A program made the translations under genes and the position numbers. DNA of 64,000 nucleotides from LMUY01 sp965199555 (GTDB taxonomy: Bacteria > Pseudomonadota > Alphaproteobacteria > Acetobacterales > Acetobacteraceae): NCBI GenBank assembly GCA_965199555.1, contig CBDASJ010000009.1:177642-241641 (forward strand), read 5' to 3'. The notes beneath the pieces are model-generated. The model was not told the origin of the DNA. It saw nothing but the letters and a program-made list of their open reading frames with translations, and did not search any database. Shown in pieces: positions 51,141 to 60,507 of the stretch. The stretch's first letter is position 1. Each line of letters starts with the position of its first letter.

Positions 51141-52070
51141 ATGCCATCCGTCGCCCCTATGACCGGACCACCGCCGGCCAGCCGCTATTTGAAGCGGCTG
51201 GAGGACGAAAGCATCCACATCTTCCGGGAGGTCGTGGCGGAATGCCGGGCGCCGGTGATGCTGTACTCCATCGGCAAGGATTCCTCCGTGCTGCTGCACC
51301 TGGCGATCAAGGCCTTTGCCCCGGCGAAGCTGCCCTTCCCGCTGCTGCACGTGGACACCAAATGGAAGTTTCGCGAGATGATCGCCCACCGCGACGCCGT
51401 GGTGCAGCGGTTCGGCCTGCACCTCGTCGCCTACACCAACGAAGACGCCCGGCGGCGCGGCATCAACCCGTTCGACCACGGCGGCTTCTACACGCACGAG
51501 ATGAAGACGCAGGCGCTGAAGCAGGCGCTGGCGCAGGGCGGCTGGGACGCGGCGTTCGGGGGCGCCCGGCGCGACGAGGAGAAGTCCCGTGCCAAGGAAC
51601 GCATCTTCTCCTTTCGCGACGCGGCACAGGCGTGGGACCCGAAGAACCAGCGGCCGGAGTTCTGGCGGCTGTATAACGGCCGCCTCAACGCGGGTGAGTC
51701 GATCCGCGTATTCCCCCTGTCGAATTGGACCGAGCTCGATATCTGGCGCTACATCGCGCAGGAGGGCATCCCGGTCGTCCCGCTGTACTTCGCCCAGGAC
51801 ATGCCCGTGGTGGAACGCGACGGCATGCTGATTGCGGTGCATGACGACCGCATGCGGCTGGCGCCGGGCGAAACGCCCACGGTGCGCCGGGTCCGCTTCC
51901 GCTCCTTGGGCTGCTACCCGTTGACGGCGGCCGTCGAGTCGAACGCCACCACGCTGGCCGACGTGATCGAGGAAACGGTCCGAGCCAGGACCTCCGAACG
52001 GGGCGGCCGGCTGATCGACCGCGACGAGAACGATTCGATGGAGCGGAAAAAGCGCGAGGGCTATTTCTGA
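51141..52070 (+). CDS. cysD: Sulfate adenylyltransferase subunit 2
   Basis: This 309-residue PP-loop ATPase forms adenylyl sulfate (APS) with CysN. The PP-loop is MLYSIGKDSSVLLHL. HVDTKWKFREMI, GGARRDEEKSRAKERIFSFRD and FPLSNWTELDIWRYI are the CysD signatures, and the end ERKKREGYF is typical. It lies between the TSUP permease and cysNC in one tight operon. The ATG at 51141 is used; an ATG at 51159 is possible. Confidence 0.96.
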   Translation: MPSVAPMTGPPPASRYLKRLEDESIHIFREVVAECRAPVMLYSIGKDSSVLLHLAIKAFAPAKLPFPLLHVDTKWKFREMIAHRDAVVQRFGLHLVAYTNEDARRRGINPFDHGGFYTHEMKTQALKQALAQGGWDAAFGGARRDEEKSRAKERIFSFRDAAQAWDPKNQRPEFWRLYNGRLNAGESIRVFPLSNWTELDIWRYIAQEGIPVVPLYFAQDMPVVERDGMLIAVHDDRMRLAPGETPTVRRVRFRSLGCYPLTAAVESNATTLADVIEETVRARTSERGGRLIDRDENDSMERKKREGYF

Positions 52071-52071
52071 C

Positions 52072-53928
52072 ATGCCGACGGAACTGGCCGCCCCCGACCC
52101 GGACGGGCCGGGGGATTTGCTGCGCTTCATCGCCTGCGGCAGCGTGGATGACGGCAAGTCCACGCTGATCGGCCGGCTGCTGCACGAGACGCATTCCATT
52201 CCGGACGACCAGATGGCGGCCCTGGCGCGCGACAGCCGCCGGCATGGCACCACCGGCGGCGACATCGATTTCGCGCTGCTGGTCGACGGGCTGGAAGCGG
52301 AGCGCGAGCAGGCGATCACCATCGACGTCGCCTACCGCTTCTTTGCCAGCGGCGGCCGGCGCTTCATCGTCGCCGACACGCCGGGCCACGAGCAGTACAC
52401 GCGCAACATGGCGACCGGCGCCTCCACCGCCGACCTCGCCATCGTGCTGGTGGATGCTAGCAAGGGGCTGCTGACGCAGACCCGCCGACATTCCCTGATC
52501 ACCAGCCTGATGGGCATCCGCCACGTCGTGCTGGCGGTCAACAAGATCGACCTGATCGATTTCGACCAGGCCCGGTTCGAGGCGATCCGCGCCGACTACC
52601 AGCGGGCGGTGGCCGGCTTCGGCTTTGCCACGCTGGTGGCCATCCCGCTGGCCGCCCGCTCCGGCGACAACGTGGTGGAGCCGAGTGCTCGGCTACCCTG
52701 GTACAGCGGCCCCACCCTGCTGCGCCACCTGGAAACCGTGCCGCTCGGCGAAGCTGCGGCGCGGCCGTTCCGCATGCCGGTGCAATGGGTGAACCGGCCG
52801 GATCCGAGCTTCCGCGGCTATGCCGGCACGATCGCCAGCGGCCGGTTGCGGCCCGGCGACGCCATCACGGTGGCCGGGACCGGGCAACAAACGCAGGTGG
52901 CCCGCATCGTCACGGCGGATGGCGACCTCCGCGAAGCGCAGCCCGGCGACGCCGTCACGCTGTTGCTTGCCGACGAGCTCGACATTTCGCGCGGCGAGGT
53001 GCTGGCGGCGGCGGACGCGCCCGTCGCCACCGCCGACCAGTTCCAGGCGCATCTGATCTGGCTCGGCGAAGCCGCCATGCACGGTGGCCGCGCCTACCTG
53101 TTCAAGCTCGGCACCCGCACCACCACCGGCAGCGTCACCCGCATCCGCTTTCGCGTCGACCTGAACACGCAGGAGCAGTTGAACGCGGACGTGCTGAGGC
53201 TGAACGAGGTCGGCGTGGTGAACATCAGCCTTGCCGCCGCCGTGGGGTTCGAACGCTACGCCGATAGCCGGGAGTTGGGCGGCTTCATCGTGATCGACCG
53301 GCAAAGCAATGCCACGGTGGGCGTCGGCACCATCGACTTCGCCCTGCGGCGCGCCACCAACATCACCTGGCACACGCCGAGCGTGGACCGGCACGCCCGC
53401 GCGGCGATGAAGGGCCAGCGCCCGCTGGTGGTGTGGTTCACCGGCCTGTCCGGCTCGGGCAAGTCCACCATCGCCAATTTGGTGGAGCGCGAGCTGCACG
53501 CCGCCGGCCGCCACACGACCATGCTGGACGGCGACAACGTGCGGCACGGCCTGAACCGGGACTTAGGCTTCACCGAAGCCGATCGGGTGGAGAACATCCG
53601 CCGCGTGGCGGAGGTCGCGGCCTTGATGGCGGAGGCCGGGCTGATCGTGCTGGTCAGCTTCATCTCGCCGTATCGCGCGGAACGCCGCATGGCGCGCGAG
53701 TTGCTGCCCGAAGGCGAGTTCATCGAGGTGTTCGTGGACACCCCGATCGAGGAGTGCCGCCGCCGCGATCCGAAAGGGTTGTACGCCAAGGTGGATGCTG
53801 GGTTGATCAAGAACTTCACCGGCGTGGACGCGCCATACGAAGCGCCGGAAGCACCGGAAATCCACATCCGGACAACGCAAGCCTCGGCAGAGGAACTCGG
53901 CGCCAGCATCGCCGCCAAGCTGCTGTAG
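52072..53928 (+). CDS. cysNC: Bifunctional sulfate adenylyltransferase subunit 1 / adenylylsulfate kinase
   Basis: This 618-residue fusion has two halves. Residues 1-430 are the CysN GTPase (G1 GSVDDGKSTLIGRLL, G3 VADTPGHEQYTRNM, G4 AVNKIDL), which drives APS synthesis with CysD. Residues about 440-618 are APS kinase (P-loop GLSGSGKSTIA, LDGDNVRHGLNRDLGF, FISPYRAERRMAREL), which makes PAPS. The fused form is usual in alphaproteobacteria. It starts one base after the cysD stop. A stem-loop follows at 53940. Confidence 0.96.
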   Translation: MPTELAAPDPDGPGDLLRFIACGSVDDGKSTLIGRLLHETHSIPDDQMAALARDSRRHGTTGGDIDFALLVDGLEAEREQAITIDVAYRFFASGGRRFIVADTPGHEQYTRNMATGASTADLAIVLVDASKGLLTQTRRHSLITSLMGIRHVVLAVNKIDLIDFDQARFEAIRADYQRAVAGFGFATLVAIPLAARSGDNVVEPSARLPWYSGPTLLRHLETVPLGEAAARPFRMPVQWVNRPDPSFRGYAGTIASGRLRPGDAITVAGTGQQTQVARIVTADGDLREAQPGDAVTLLLADELDISRGEVLAAADAPVATADQFQAHLIWLGEAAMHGGRAYLFKLGTRTTTGSVTRIRFRVDLNTQEQLNADVLRLNEVGVVNISLAAAVGFERYADSRELGGFIVIDRQSNATVGVGTIDFALRRATNITWHTPSVDRHARAAMKGQRPLVVWFTGLSGSGKSTIANLVERELHAAGRHTTMLDGDNVRHGLNRDLGFTEADRVENIRRVAEVAALMAEAGLIVLVSFISPYRAERRMARELLPEGEFIEVFVDTPIEECRRRDPKGLYAKVDAGLIKNFTGVDAPYEAPEAPEIHIRTTQASAEELGASIAAKLL

Positions 53929-53939
53929 CGACCAAGCGT

Positions 53940-53961
53940 CCAGGGGACAACCGTCCTCTGG
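53940..53961 (+). terminator. Stem-loop after cysNC
   Basis: CCAGGGGAC (53940-53948) pairs with GTCCTCTGG (53953-53961), with one G-T pair and an AACC loop, twelve bases after the stop. There is no T run, so it is at most a weak terminator or an RNA end protector. Confidence 0.4.
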
Positions 53962-54071
53962 TGGGGTCCGGCATATCAGCGCCCGCCGGTCAAACCTATT
54001 GGACTATGCCGGGTGTTGTGGCCCAATGCGCCCGTAAATTGCCGCAGTAGCTGGCAAAAAGGGAGGCAACG

Positions 54072-54329
54072 GTGGACGGGAACACGGCGCAAGCCAGTAT
54101 GCGTGCTGAACGGGCGGGCAGGCTCCTGTCGCTGCGATGCGCCGGCGTCCTGTTGGCGGCCCTGGTGGTCTTCGCGCTCCTGATCACGGTCGCCAAGCCG
54201 GCGCTGTCGGCGTTCATCTTCGACGACCTGTCGGTTTACGTGGCGCTGATCCTGCTGCTGGCCTTGGTGATCTGGGCGTTGACCTGGTTCTACATGTCGC
54301 GGCTGGATGCGGAAGGGCCGTCGCAATGA
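54072..54329 (+). CDS. DUF485-type small membrane protein
   Basis: This 85-residue protein has two membrane helices (LLAALVVFALLITVAKPALS and VALILLLALVIWALTWFYM), the usual small partner of acetate/monocarboxylate sodium-solute symporters (YjcH-like). The GTG at 54072 has GGGAGG five bases upstream. Its stop overlaps the transporter ATG (ATGA). Confidence 0.82.
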   Translation: MDGNTAQASMRAERAGRLLSLRCAGVLLAALVVFALLITVAKPALSAFIFDDLSVYVALILLLALVIWALTWFYMSRLDAEGPSQ

Positions 54330-55837
54330 ACGCTCTGCCGGACGCCACGCTGGACGTGGCCCATCTGGTTCCGTTCGCGCTGGTCTTCGCCCTCACGGTC
54401 GGCATCATGGTTTGGGCGAGCCGCCGCACCCGCACCGTGGCCGACTTCCTGGTCGCGGACGGCCAGGTGCTGGCGTGGCAGAACGCCTTCGCCATGGCGG
54501 GCGACTTCGTGGCCGCGGCCGGGCTGCTCGGCATCACCGGGCTGATCGCGCTGTTCGGGGCGGACGGCATGGTGTTCGCGGTCGGCATCATCGCCGGCTG
54601 GCCGCTGATGCTGTTCCTGTTCGCCGCCCCGCTGAAGCGGCTGGGCAAGTACACCATGGGCGACGTGCTGGTGGCCCGCCTGGGCAGCCCGGGGCTGCGG
54701 CCGCTGGTCGCCGTCACCCAATTGGTGGTGATCCTGACCTACCTGACGGCGCAGTTCGTCGGCGCCGGCGGCATCCTGCACCTGCTGTTCGGTCTGCAGC
54801 CCACGCTGTGCCTGGTGATCGTGTTCGCCGGCATGCTGTCGATCACGCTGCTGGGCGGCATGCTGGCGGTCACCTGGCTGCAGATCGTCAAGGCGACGTT
54901 GATGATGGCGTTGGCGATCGGGGTGCTGGTCGCCTGCCTGGGGCGGTTCGGCTTCAACCCGTTCAGCATGCTGCATGCGGCCACGGTGGCGCGCACCGCC
55001 GCGATCTTCCAGCCGGGCCGGCTGTTTTCCGGCTCGTGGGAAACGCTGTCGCTGCTGCTCGGCCTCGCACTGGGCGGGGCGTCCCTGCCGCACGTGCTGA
55101 TGCGCATGAACACGGTGGCCGACCCGCGGGCGGCCCGGCGCTCCGCCTTCCTGGGCACCAGCCTGATCGTGGTGTTCCACCTGATCCTGCTGTGCCTCGG
55201 GGTTGCCGCCCTGGCGCTGCTGCCGGTTGCCGCCATCCGCGCCGCGGACCCGGGCGGCAACATGGCGCTGCCCTTGCTGGCCTATCTGGCGGGCGGCGAC
55301 TTGCTGCTGGGCTTCGTGGCGTCCATCGCCTTGGCGACGATCCTGGCCGTGGTCGCCGGGCTCGGCATCGCCGGCACCGCCGCGCTGTCGCACGATCTGT
55401 GGGTCAGCACCATCCGCGGCGGCAAGGTGTCGCCGACCGAGCAGCTGCTGGTCGGCCGCATCGCCAGCGTGCTGCTCAGCCTGGTTGCCCTTGGTTTGGG
55501 ATACCTGTTCCAGGGCCAGAACATCAGCTACGTGTCCGCGCTTGGCTTGACGATCGCCGCCAGCGCCAACTTTCCGGTGTTGCTGCTGGCGATCTTCTGG
55601 CCGCGGCTGACCACGGCGGGCACCTTCGCGGGCATGGTCACTGGCCTCGTGCTCAGCCTGGTGCTGATCTGGCTGTCGCCGCTGATCCAGGTCGCCGTGC
55701 TGCATCGGGCCGCCGCGATCTTCCCGCTGCAGAACCCCGGGATCGTCACCATCCCCGCCGCCTTCGCCGCGGCCATCCTGGTGTCCCTGGCCACCCGCAA
55801 ACCCGCCGCCGCCATGGAGTTCGCAACCGGTGACTGA
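54326..55837 (+). CDS. Sodium:solute symporter (ActP-like)
   Basis: This 503-residue transporter has about 13 membrane segments. The SSS features are GIMVWASRRTRTVADFLVADGQV, NAFAMAGDFVAAAGLLGITGLIA, TMGDVLVARLG and GLGIAGTAALSHDLWVS. Close relatives with a DUF485 partner carry acetate, pyruvate or other short carboxylates. Here it is followed by an HpcH/HpaI aldolase and an SMP-30 protein, so a hydroxy- or keto-acid substrate is plausible. Overlaps both neighbours. Confidence 0.9.
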   Translation: MNALPDATLDVAHLVPFALVFALTVGIMVWASRRTRTVADFLVADGQVLAWQNAFAMAGDFVAAAGLLGITGLIALFGADGMVFAVGIIAGWPLMLFLFAAPLKRLGKYTMGDVLVARLGSPGLRPLVAVTQLVVILTYLTAQFVGAGGILHLLFGLQPTLCLVIVFAGMLSITLLGGMLAVTWLQIVKATLMMALAIGVLVACLGRFGFNPFSMLHAATVARTAAIFQPGRLFSGSWETLSLLLGLALGGASLPHVLMRMNTVADPRAARRSAFLGTSLIVVFHLILLCLGVAALALLPVAAIRAADPGGNMALPLLAYLAGGDLLLGFVASIALATILAVVAGLGIAGTAALSHDLWVSTIRGGKVSPTEQLLVGRIASVLLSLVALGLGYLFQGQNISYVSALGLTIAASANFPVLLLAIFWPRLTTAGTFAGMVTGLVLSLVLIWLSPLIQVAVLHRAAAIFPLQNPGIVTIPAAFAAAILVSLATRKPAAAMEFATGD

Positions 55838-56630
55838 CCGCGTCAACCCGTTCCTCGACCGCATCCGCGCCGGCGAACCCACGCTGATGATGAGCATCCG
55901 TAGCGCCCGCACGCCGGACGCGATCCGGATCGCCCATGCCACCGGCTTCCACAGCGTGATGATCGACCTGGAACACTCGGCCATCTCGCTGGACACGGCC
56001 GCCATGCTGTGCGGCACGGCCAACGACCTCGGCATGACGCCGGTGATCCGCACGCCGGAACGCGATTACGGCATGCTCGGCCGGCTGCTGGATGGCGGCG
56101 CCGCCGGCATCATCGCCCCGCGGATCGAGACGGTGGAGGAAGCGGCGGCGATCGCCCGCGCTTGCCACTTCCCGCCCCGCGGCCAGCGCTCGCAACTGCA
56201 AACCATGCCGCAATACGGCTATCGCCCGATGCCGGCGCGGGAACTGAACCCGCTGCTGGACGACGCCACGATCGTGCAGATCATGCTGGAAACGCCGGCC
56301 GGCATCGCCAATGCCGACGCCATCGCCGCGCTGGACGGGGTGGACCTGCTGACCATCGGCATCAACGACCTTTGCGCCGAGATGGGCTGCCTGGGCGATT
56401 TCCGGGACAAGCGGCTACGCGACGCGCTTGCCACCGCGGCCGAGGCGTGCCGCGCCCATGGCAAGATGCTGATGGCCGGCGGTGTCGGCGACCTTTCGAT
56501 CATGACCGACCTGATGAAGCTCGGCATCGCCCCGCTCTACATCTGCGGAACCGACACGGACATGCTGTTCGCCGGCGCCACGGCCCGGGCCGAGCGGTTC
56601 CTGACCTGGCACGCCACCCTGACACGCTGA
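55830..56630 (+). CDS. HpcH/HpaI-family aldolase
   Basis: The 266-residue class II aldolase has HSVMIDLEHSAISLDTAA, the base region PRIETVEEAAAIARACH, IMLETPAGIANADAIAALDGVDLLTIGINDLCAEMG with the metal Glu and Asp, and a Lys/His-rich end. Family members cleave 2-keto-3-deoxy acids or 4-hydroxy-2-oxoheptanedioate to pyruvate and an aldehyde, or work as malyl-CoA-type lyases. It starts at a GTG eight bases before the transporter stop. Probably degrades the carried acid. Confidence 0.88.
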   Translation: MTDRVNPFLDRIRAGEPTLMMSIRSARTPDAIRIAHATGFHSVMIDLEHSAISLDTAAMLCGTANDLGMTPVIRTPERDYGMLGRLLDGGAAGIIAPRIETVEEAAAIARACHFPPRGQRSQLQTMPQYGYRPMPARELNPLLDDATIVQIMLETPAGIANADAIAALDGVDLLTIGINDLCAEMGCLGDFRDKRLRDALATAAEACRAHGKMLMAGGVGDLSIMTDLMKLGIAPLYICGTDTDMLFAGATARAERFLTWHATLTR

Positions 56631-56639
56631 GGCATCCCC

Positions 56640-57557
56640 ATGTACGCCGCTCCCCCCGTCATCGAAACCAAGCTCGTCGGCCGCCTGCCGCCGGAGATGC
56701 ACGTCACCGGACGCGTGTCCGGCCGCTACGCCAACCGGAAGTTCTACCTGGAAGGCCCGGCCATGGCGCGCGATGGCACGCTGTTCTTCACCGACGTGCC
56801 GTGGGGCCGCATCTTCCGCATGACGCCGGACGGCGAGATCTCGCTCTTCATGGAATATGACGGCGAGCCGAACGGCATGAAGTTCCACAAGGACGGGCGC
56901 CTGTTCGTGGCGGATTACAGCCAGGGCATCATGGTGATCGACGTCGCCACCAAGCGGATCGAACCCTACTTCCTGCGGGTCAACAACGAACGGCTGCGCG
57001 GCCCCAACGACCTGGTGTTCGCCAGCAACGGCGACCTGTACTTCACCGACCAGGGCAACAGCGACATCCTGCGCCCGCATGGCCGCGTGGTACGCGTGAC
57101 CGCCGATGGCCGGTCGGAAATCCTGTTGAGCGGCGTGCCCTCGCCGAACGGCCTGGTGCTGAGCCCGGACGAGCAATGGCTGTACCTGGCCGTCACCCGC
57201 ACGAACTGCATCTGGAAGGTGCCGCTGGAGGTCCCGCCCGGCCTGGTGCCGAACGAGCCGGTCGGCACCACCGGCGTGTTCGTGCAGATGTCGGGCGGCA
57301 CCGGCCCGGACGGCATGGCGGTGGACTGCAAGGGCAACGTGATCGTCGCCCATACCGGCATGGGATGCTTGTGGATGTTCTCACCGGCCGGGGAGCCGCT
57401 GTACCGCATCCAGGGCTGCGCCGGCCCCTCGGTGGCGAACGTCACCTTCGGCGGACCAGAGTACCGCACGCTCTACATCGTTGAGTCGGCCACCGGCTCC
57501 ATCCTGACGGCGGAGCTGCCCTTTGCGGGCGAAAAGCTGTTTTCCCACATGACCTGA
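56640..57557 (+). CDS. SMP-30/gluconolactonase-like protein
   Basis: The 305-residue beta-propeller protein has LEGPAMARDGTLFFTDVPWGRIF (with the metal Glu), GEPNGMKFHKDGRLFVADY, RGPNDLVFASNGDLYFTDQG and SPNGLVLSPDEQWLYLA. These match the lactonase family that opens sugar lactones. It ends the transporter-aldolase operon, nine bases after the aldolase. It suggests lactone or sugar-acid catabolism. A bidirectional stem-loop follows. Confidence 0.88.
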   Translation: MYAAPPVIETKLVGRLPPEMHVTGRVSGRYANRKFYLEGPAMARDGTLFFTDVPWGRIFRMTPDGEISLFMEYDGEPNGMKFHKDGRLFVADYSQGIMVIDVATKRIEPYFLRVNNERLRGPNDLVFASNGDLYFTDQGNSDILRPHGRVVRVTADGRSEILLSGVPSPNGLVLSPDEQWLYLAVTRTNCIWKVPLEVPPGLVPNEPVGTTGVFVQMSGGTGPDGMAVDCKGNVIVAHTGMGCLWMFSPAGEPLYRIQGCAGPSVANVTFGGPEYRTLYIVESATGSILTAELPFAGEKLFSHMT

Positions 57558-57562
57558 CGGCC

Positions 57563-57586
57563 GGGGATGCGGTTGCCCGCATCCCC
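57563..57586. terminator. Bidirectional stem-loop between convergent genes
   Basis: GGGGATGCGG (57563-57572) pairs perfectly with CCGCATCCCC (57577-57586) over a TTGC loop. It lies between the stop of the SMP-30 gene and the stop of paaZ, where both transcripts must end. T runs are absent on both sides. Confidence 0.6.
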
Positions 57587-57593
57587 ACCGTCC

Positions 57594-59609
57594 TCACACA
57601 GCGTTCATGGTCAGCAACTCGTAGGTCGCCACCAGCTCGTCCTGCCCGTTGGTGACCGCGACCGCCCAGCGCACCTCGCCCTGCTCGGGCGTGCGCTGCG
57701 TCTTGGACTTCACCGTCAGCGCGACCTTGATGGCGTCGCCCGGCTTCACCGGCTTGACGAAGCGCAGGCCTTCCAACCCGTAATTCGCCAGCACCGGCCC
57801 TTCATCCGGGTCCACGAACAGCCCGGCGGCGAAGGACAGGATCAGGTAGCCATGCGCCACCCGGCCGCCGAAGATCGGGCTGCGCCGGGCCGCCGCCTCG
57901 TCCATGTGGGCGTAGAACGTGTCGCCGGTGAAGGTGGCGAAATGCTCGATATCGTCCAGCGTGATGGTGCGGGACGCCGTGCGCAGCGTGTAGCCGATCG
58001 GCAATTCTCCGAACCGCAGGCGGAACGGGTGCGTCTCACCCTCCGGCTGCGGCGCGTTCGGCAGGAACTGGCCGACCACGGCGGAAAGCTGGCGCGGGCT
58101 GCCCTGCAAGGCGGAGCGCTGCATGTAGTGCTTCACCCCGCGCACGCCGCCCATCTCCTCGCCGCCGCCGGCGCGGCCGGGGCCGCCATGCACCAGCATC
58201 GGCAAGGGGGAGCCATGGCCCGTCGATTCGCGGGCGCTGTCGCGGTCGATCACCACGATGCGGCCGTGGAACGCCCCGGCGCCCAGGACGAGCTGCCGGG
58301 TGAGCGCCGGGTCGTGGCAGAAGAACGACAGCACAAGGCTGCCACGGCCGCGATTGGCCAGCGCGACCGCGTCGGCCAGGTCGCGATACGGCATCAGCGT
58401 GGCGACCGGGCCGAAGGCCTCCACGTCATGGACCACGTTGCCGTGCCACGGGTTGTCGGCACGGAACAGCAGCGGGGACATGAAGGCGCCGGCCGGGTCG
58501 CTGCCCGCCACCCCGTCGATGTCACCGAACGCCAGCCGCGCTTCGGTCGCCAGTTCCCGCGCGCGGGTGCGCACCTCGTCCACCTGGCCCCGCGTGGCGA
58601 GCGCCCCCATGGTCACGCCTTCCGTTTGCGGGTCACCCACCACCACGCGGCCCAGCCGCTCGCATAAGGCTGCTTCCGCCGCGTCCAGCACCGCTTCCGG
58701 CACGAAGGCACGGCGGATGGCCGTGCATTTCTGCCCCGCCTTGACCGTCATCTCCCGCGTCACCTCGGCGACGAACAGGTCGAACTCCGGGCTGCCCGGC
58801 GTCGCGTCCGGCCCGAGCACGGTCGCGTTCAGCGAGTCCCGCTCGGCAATGAACCGCACGCCTTCGCGGGCGATCGCGGGATGCGCCTGCAGCTTGGTGG
58901 CCGTGGCGGCGGAGCCGGTGAACGACACCACGTCCTGGCAGGTCAGGTGGTCGAGCAGGTCGGCGGGGCGCCCGACGATCAGTTGCAACGCGCCGGGCGG
59001 CAGCACGTCGGCCTCCACCATGATGCGAAACGCCGCCTCCGCCAGCCATGCGCCCGGCGAGGCCGGCTTCACGATGGCCGGCAGCCCGGCGACCAGCGTC
59101 GGCCCCAGCTTTTCCAGCATGCCCCAAACGGGGAAGTTGAACGCGTTGATATGGACGGCAACGCCTTGCAGGGAGGTGTAGACGTGCTGGCCCACGAACG
59201 TCCCGCGCTTGCCGATCGGCTCCACGTCGCCGTCGATCAGGATCACGTCGTCCGGCAGTTCGCGCCGGGCCTTGGAGGACACGGTGAACAGCGTGCCAGC
59301 CCCGCCCTCGATGTCGATCCAGCCGTCCTGCCGCGTGGCCCCGGTGGCCCAGTTCAGCGTGTACAGCTCCTCCTTGCGGGCCATGATCGCTTCGGCCAAC
59401 GCCTTCACGGCGCGGGCGCGGGCGTGGAAGGTCATGGCGCGCAATGCCGGGCCGCCGACGCTGCGGGCGTGGTGCAGCATGGCCTGGACGTCCACGCCCT
59501 CGCTGCCGGCCTCCGCCACGACGTCCCCGGTCACGGCCGAGCGCAGCTTGGTGGTGGTGCCGCTGGCGACCCAGGAATCGGCGGCGTAGTTCTTCAACAG
59601 GGTGGTCAT
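57594..59609 (-). CDS. paaZ: PaaZ-type bifunctional aldehyde dehydrogenase / MaoC-like hydratase
   Basis: About 671 residues. The aldehyde dehydrogenase part (1-520) has the Cys in KAGQKCTAIRRAF and FTGSAATATKLQ. The MaoC hot-dog part (about 535-665) reads RRSPIFGGRVAHGYLILSFAAGLF. PaaZ opens the oxepin-CoA ring in phenylacetate degradation and oxidises the aldehyde. The ATG at 59609 has AGGAGAG upstream. paaG follows upstream on the same strand, but the paaABCDE epoxidase genes are not in the window. Its dehydrogenase half could also act on the semialdehyde made by BoxC. Confidence 0.92.
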   Translation of the reverse strand: MTTLLKNYAADSWVASGTTTKLRSAVTGDVVAEAGSEGVDVQAMLHHARSVGGPALRAMTFHARARAVKALAEAIMARKEELYTLNWATGATRQDGWIDIEGGAGTLFTVSSKARRELPDDVILIDGDVEPIGKRGTFVGQHVYTSLQGVAVHINAFNFPVWGMLEKLGPTLVAGLPAIVKPASPGAWLAEAAFRIMVEADVLPPGALQLIVGRPADLLDHLTCQDVVSFTGSAATATKLQAHPAIAREGVRFIAERDSLNATVLGPDATPGSPEFDLFVAEVTREMTVKAGQKCTAIRRAFVPEAVLDAAEAALCERLGRVVVGDPQTEGVTMGALATRGQVDEVRTRARELATEARLAFGDIDGVAGSDPAGAFMSPLLFRADNPWHGNVVHDVEAFGPVATLMPYRDLADAVALANRGRGSLVLSFFCHDPALTRQLVLGAGAFHGRIVVIDRDSARESTGHGSPLPMLVHGGPGRAGGGEEMGGVRGVKHYMQRSALQGSPRQLSAVVGQFLPNAPQPEGETHPFRLRFGELPIGYTLRTASRTITLDDIEHFATFTGDTFYAHMDEAAARRSPIFGGRVAHGYLILSFAAGLFVDPDEGPVLANYGLEGLRFVKPVKPGDAIKVALTVKSKTQRTPEQGEVRWAVAVTNGQDELVATYELLTMNAV

Positions 59610-59628
59610 GCAACTCTCCTCGGAGCGG

Positions 59629-60423
59629 TCAGCGCCCGGTGAACACCGGCGGCCGCTTGGCAAGAAAGGCGGCGACGCCCTCCTGGTAATCCGCGCTGCG
59701 CCCCAACTCGCGCATGGCGTCGCGTTCGCGATCCAGCTCCGCATCCAGGGAATGCGCCCAGGCGGTGCGGATCAAGCGCTTGGTTTCGGCGTAGCCCCGC
59801 GTCGGCCCCTGGGCGAAGCGCTCCGCCAGGGCGCCGGCCTCGGCAACCAACTGGGCGTCGTCCACGCATTTCCAGATCAGCCCCCAGCGCTCCGCCCCCT
59901 CGGCCGAAAGCGGCTCCCCGGTCAGCGCCAGCCCCAGCGAGCGGGCCTGCCCGGCCAGGCGCGGCAGCACCCAGGTGCCGCCAGTGTCCGGGATCAACCC
60001 GATATTGGCGAAGGACTGGATGAAGCGGGCGGATCGGGCTGCCACCACGATGTCGCAGGCGAGGGCGATGTTGGCGCCGGCACCGGCCGCCACGCCGTTC
60101 ACCGCGCACACGATCGGCTTCGGCAGCGTGGCCAGGCGGCGCACCAGCGGTGCGTAGTAGGTTTCGACGGAGTGGCCCAGATCCACCGGCGCATCGCCGG
60201 GCGCGACGGCGCGGTCGGCCAGGTCCTGCCCCGCGCAGAAGCCGCGGCCCGCCCCGGTCAGCAGCACCGCACGCAACTCGTCCCGCGCCGCCACCTCGTC
60301 CAGCACGGCCGCAAGCTCGCCATGCATGGCGGCCGTGAAGCTGTTCAAACGGTCCGGCCGGTTCAGCGTGATCCGCGCAACGCCGCCCGCTTGCTCGAAC
60401 AAGATGGTCTTGGTGGGTTCCAC
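59629..60423 (-). CDS. paaG: PaaG-type enoyl-CoA hydratase/isomerase
   Basis: About 264 residues of crotonase fold. It has ITLNRPDRLNSFTAAMH, GAGRGFCAGQDLADR with the DLADR typical of PaaG, and NGVAAGAGANIALACDIVVAA. PaaG isomerises epoxyphenylacetyl-CoA to the oxepin form. It sits 19 bases upstream of paaZ on the same strand, which agrees with that role. A GTG at 60423 with GGAG eight bases upstream is preferred to an ATG at 60504, which would add an odd 27-residue tail. Confidence 0.88.
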   Translation of the reverse strand: MEPTKTILFEQAGGVARITLNRPDRLNSFTAAMHGELAAVLDEVAARDELRAVLLTGAGRGFCAGQDLADRAVAPGDAPVDLGHSVETYYAPLVRRLATLPKPIVCAVNGVAAGAGANIALACDIVVAARSARFIQSFANIGLIPDTGGTWVLPRLAGQARSLGLALTGEPLSAEGAERWGLIWKCVDDAQLVAEAGALAERFAQGPTRGYAETKRLIRTAWAHSLDAELDRERDAMRELGRSADYQEGVAAFLAKRPPVFTGR

Positions 60424-60507
60424 GATCGCCACTCCGCCTTTGGCGGCAAACTGCCGGGTCGGGCGGGGATCGGCAAGGGTCGCCCGAGCCCCGGTGGCTG
60501 GCAATGG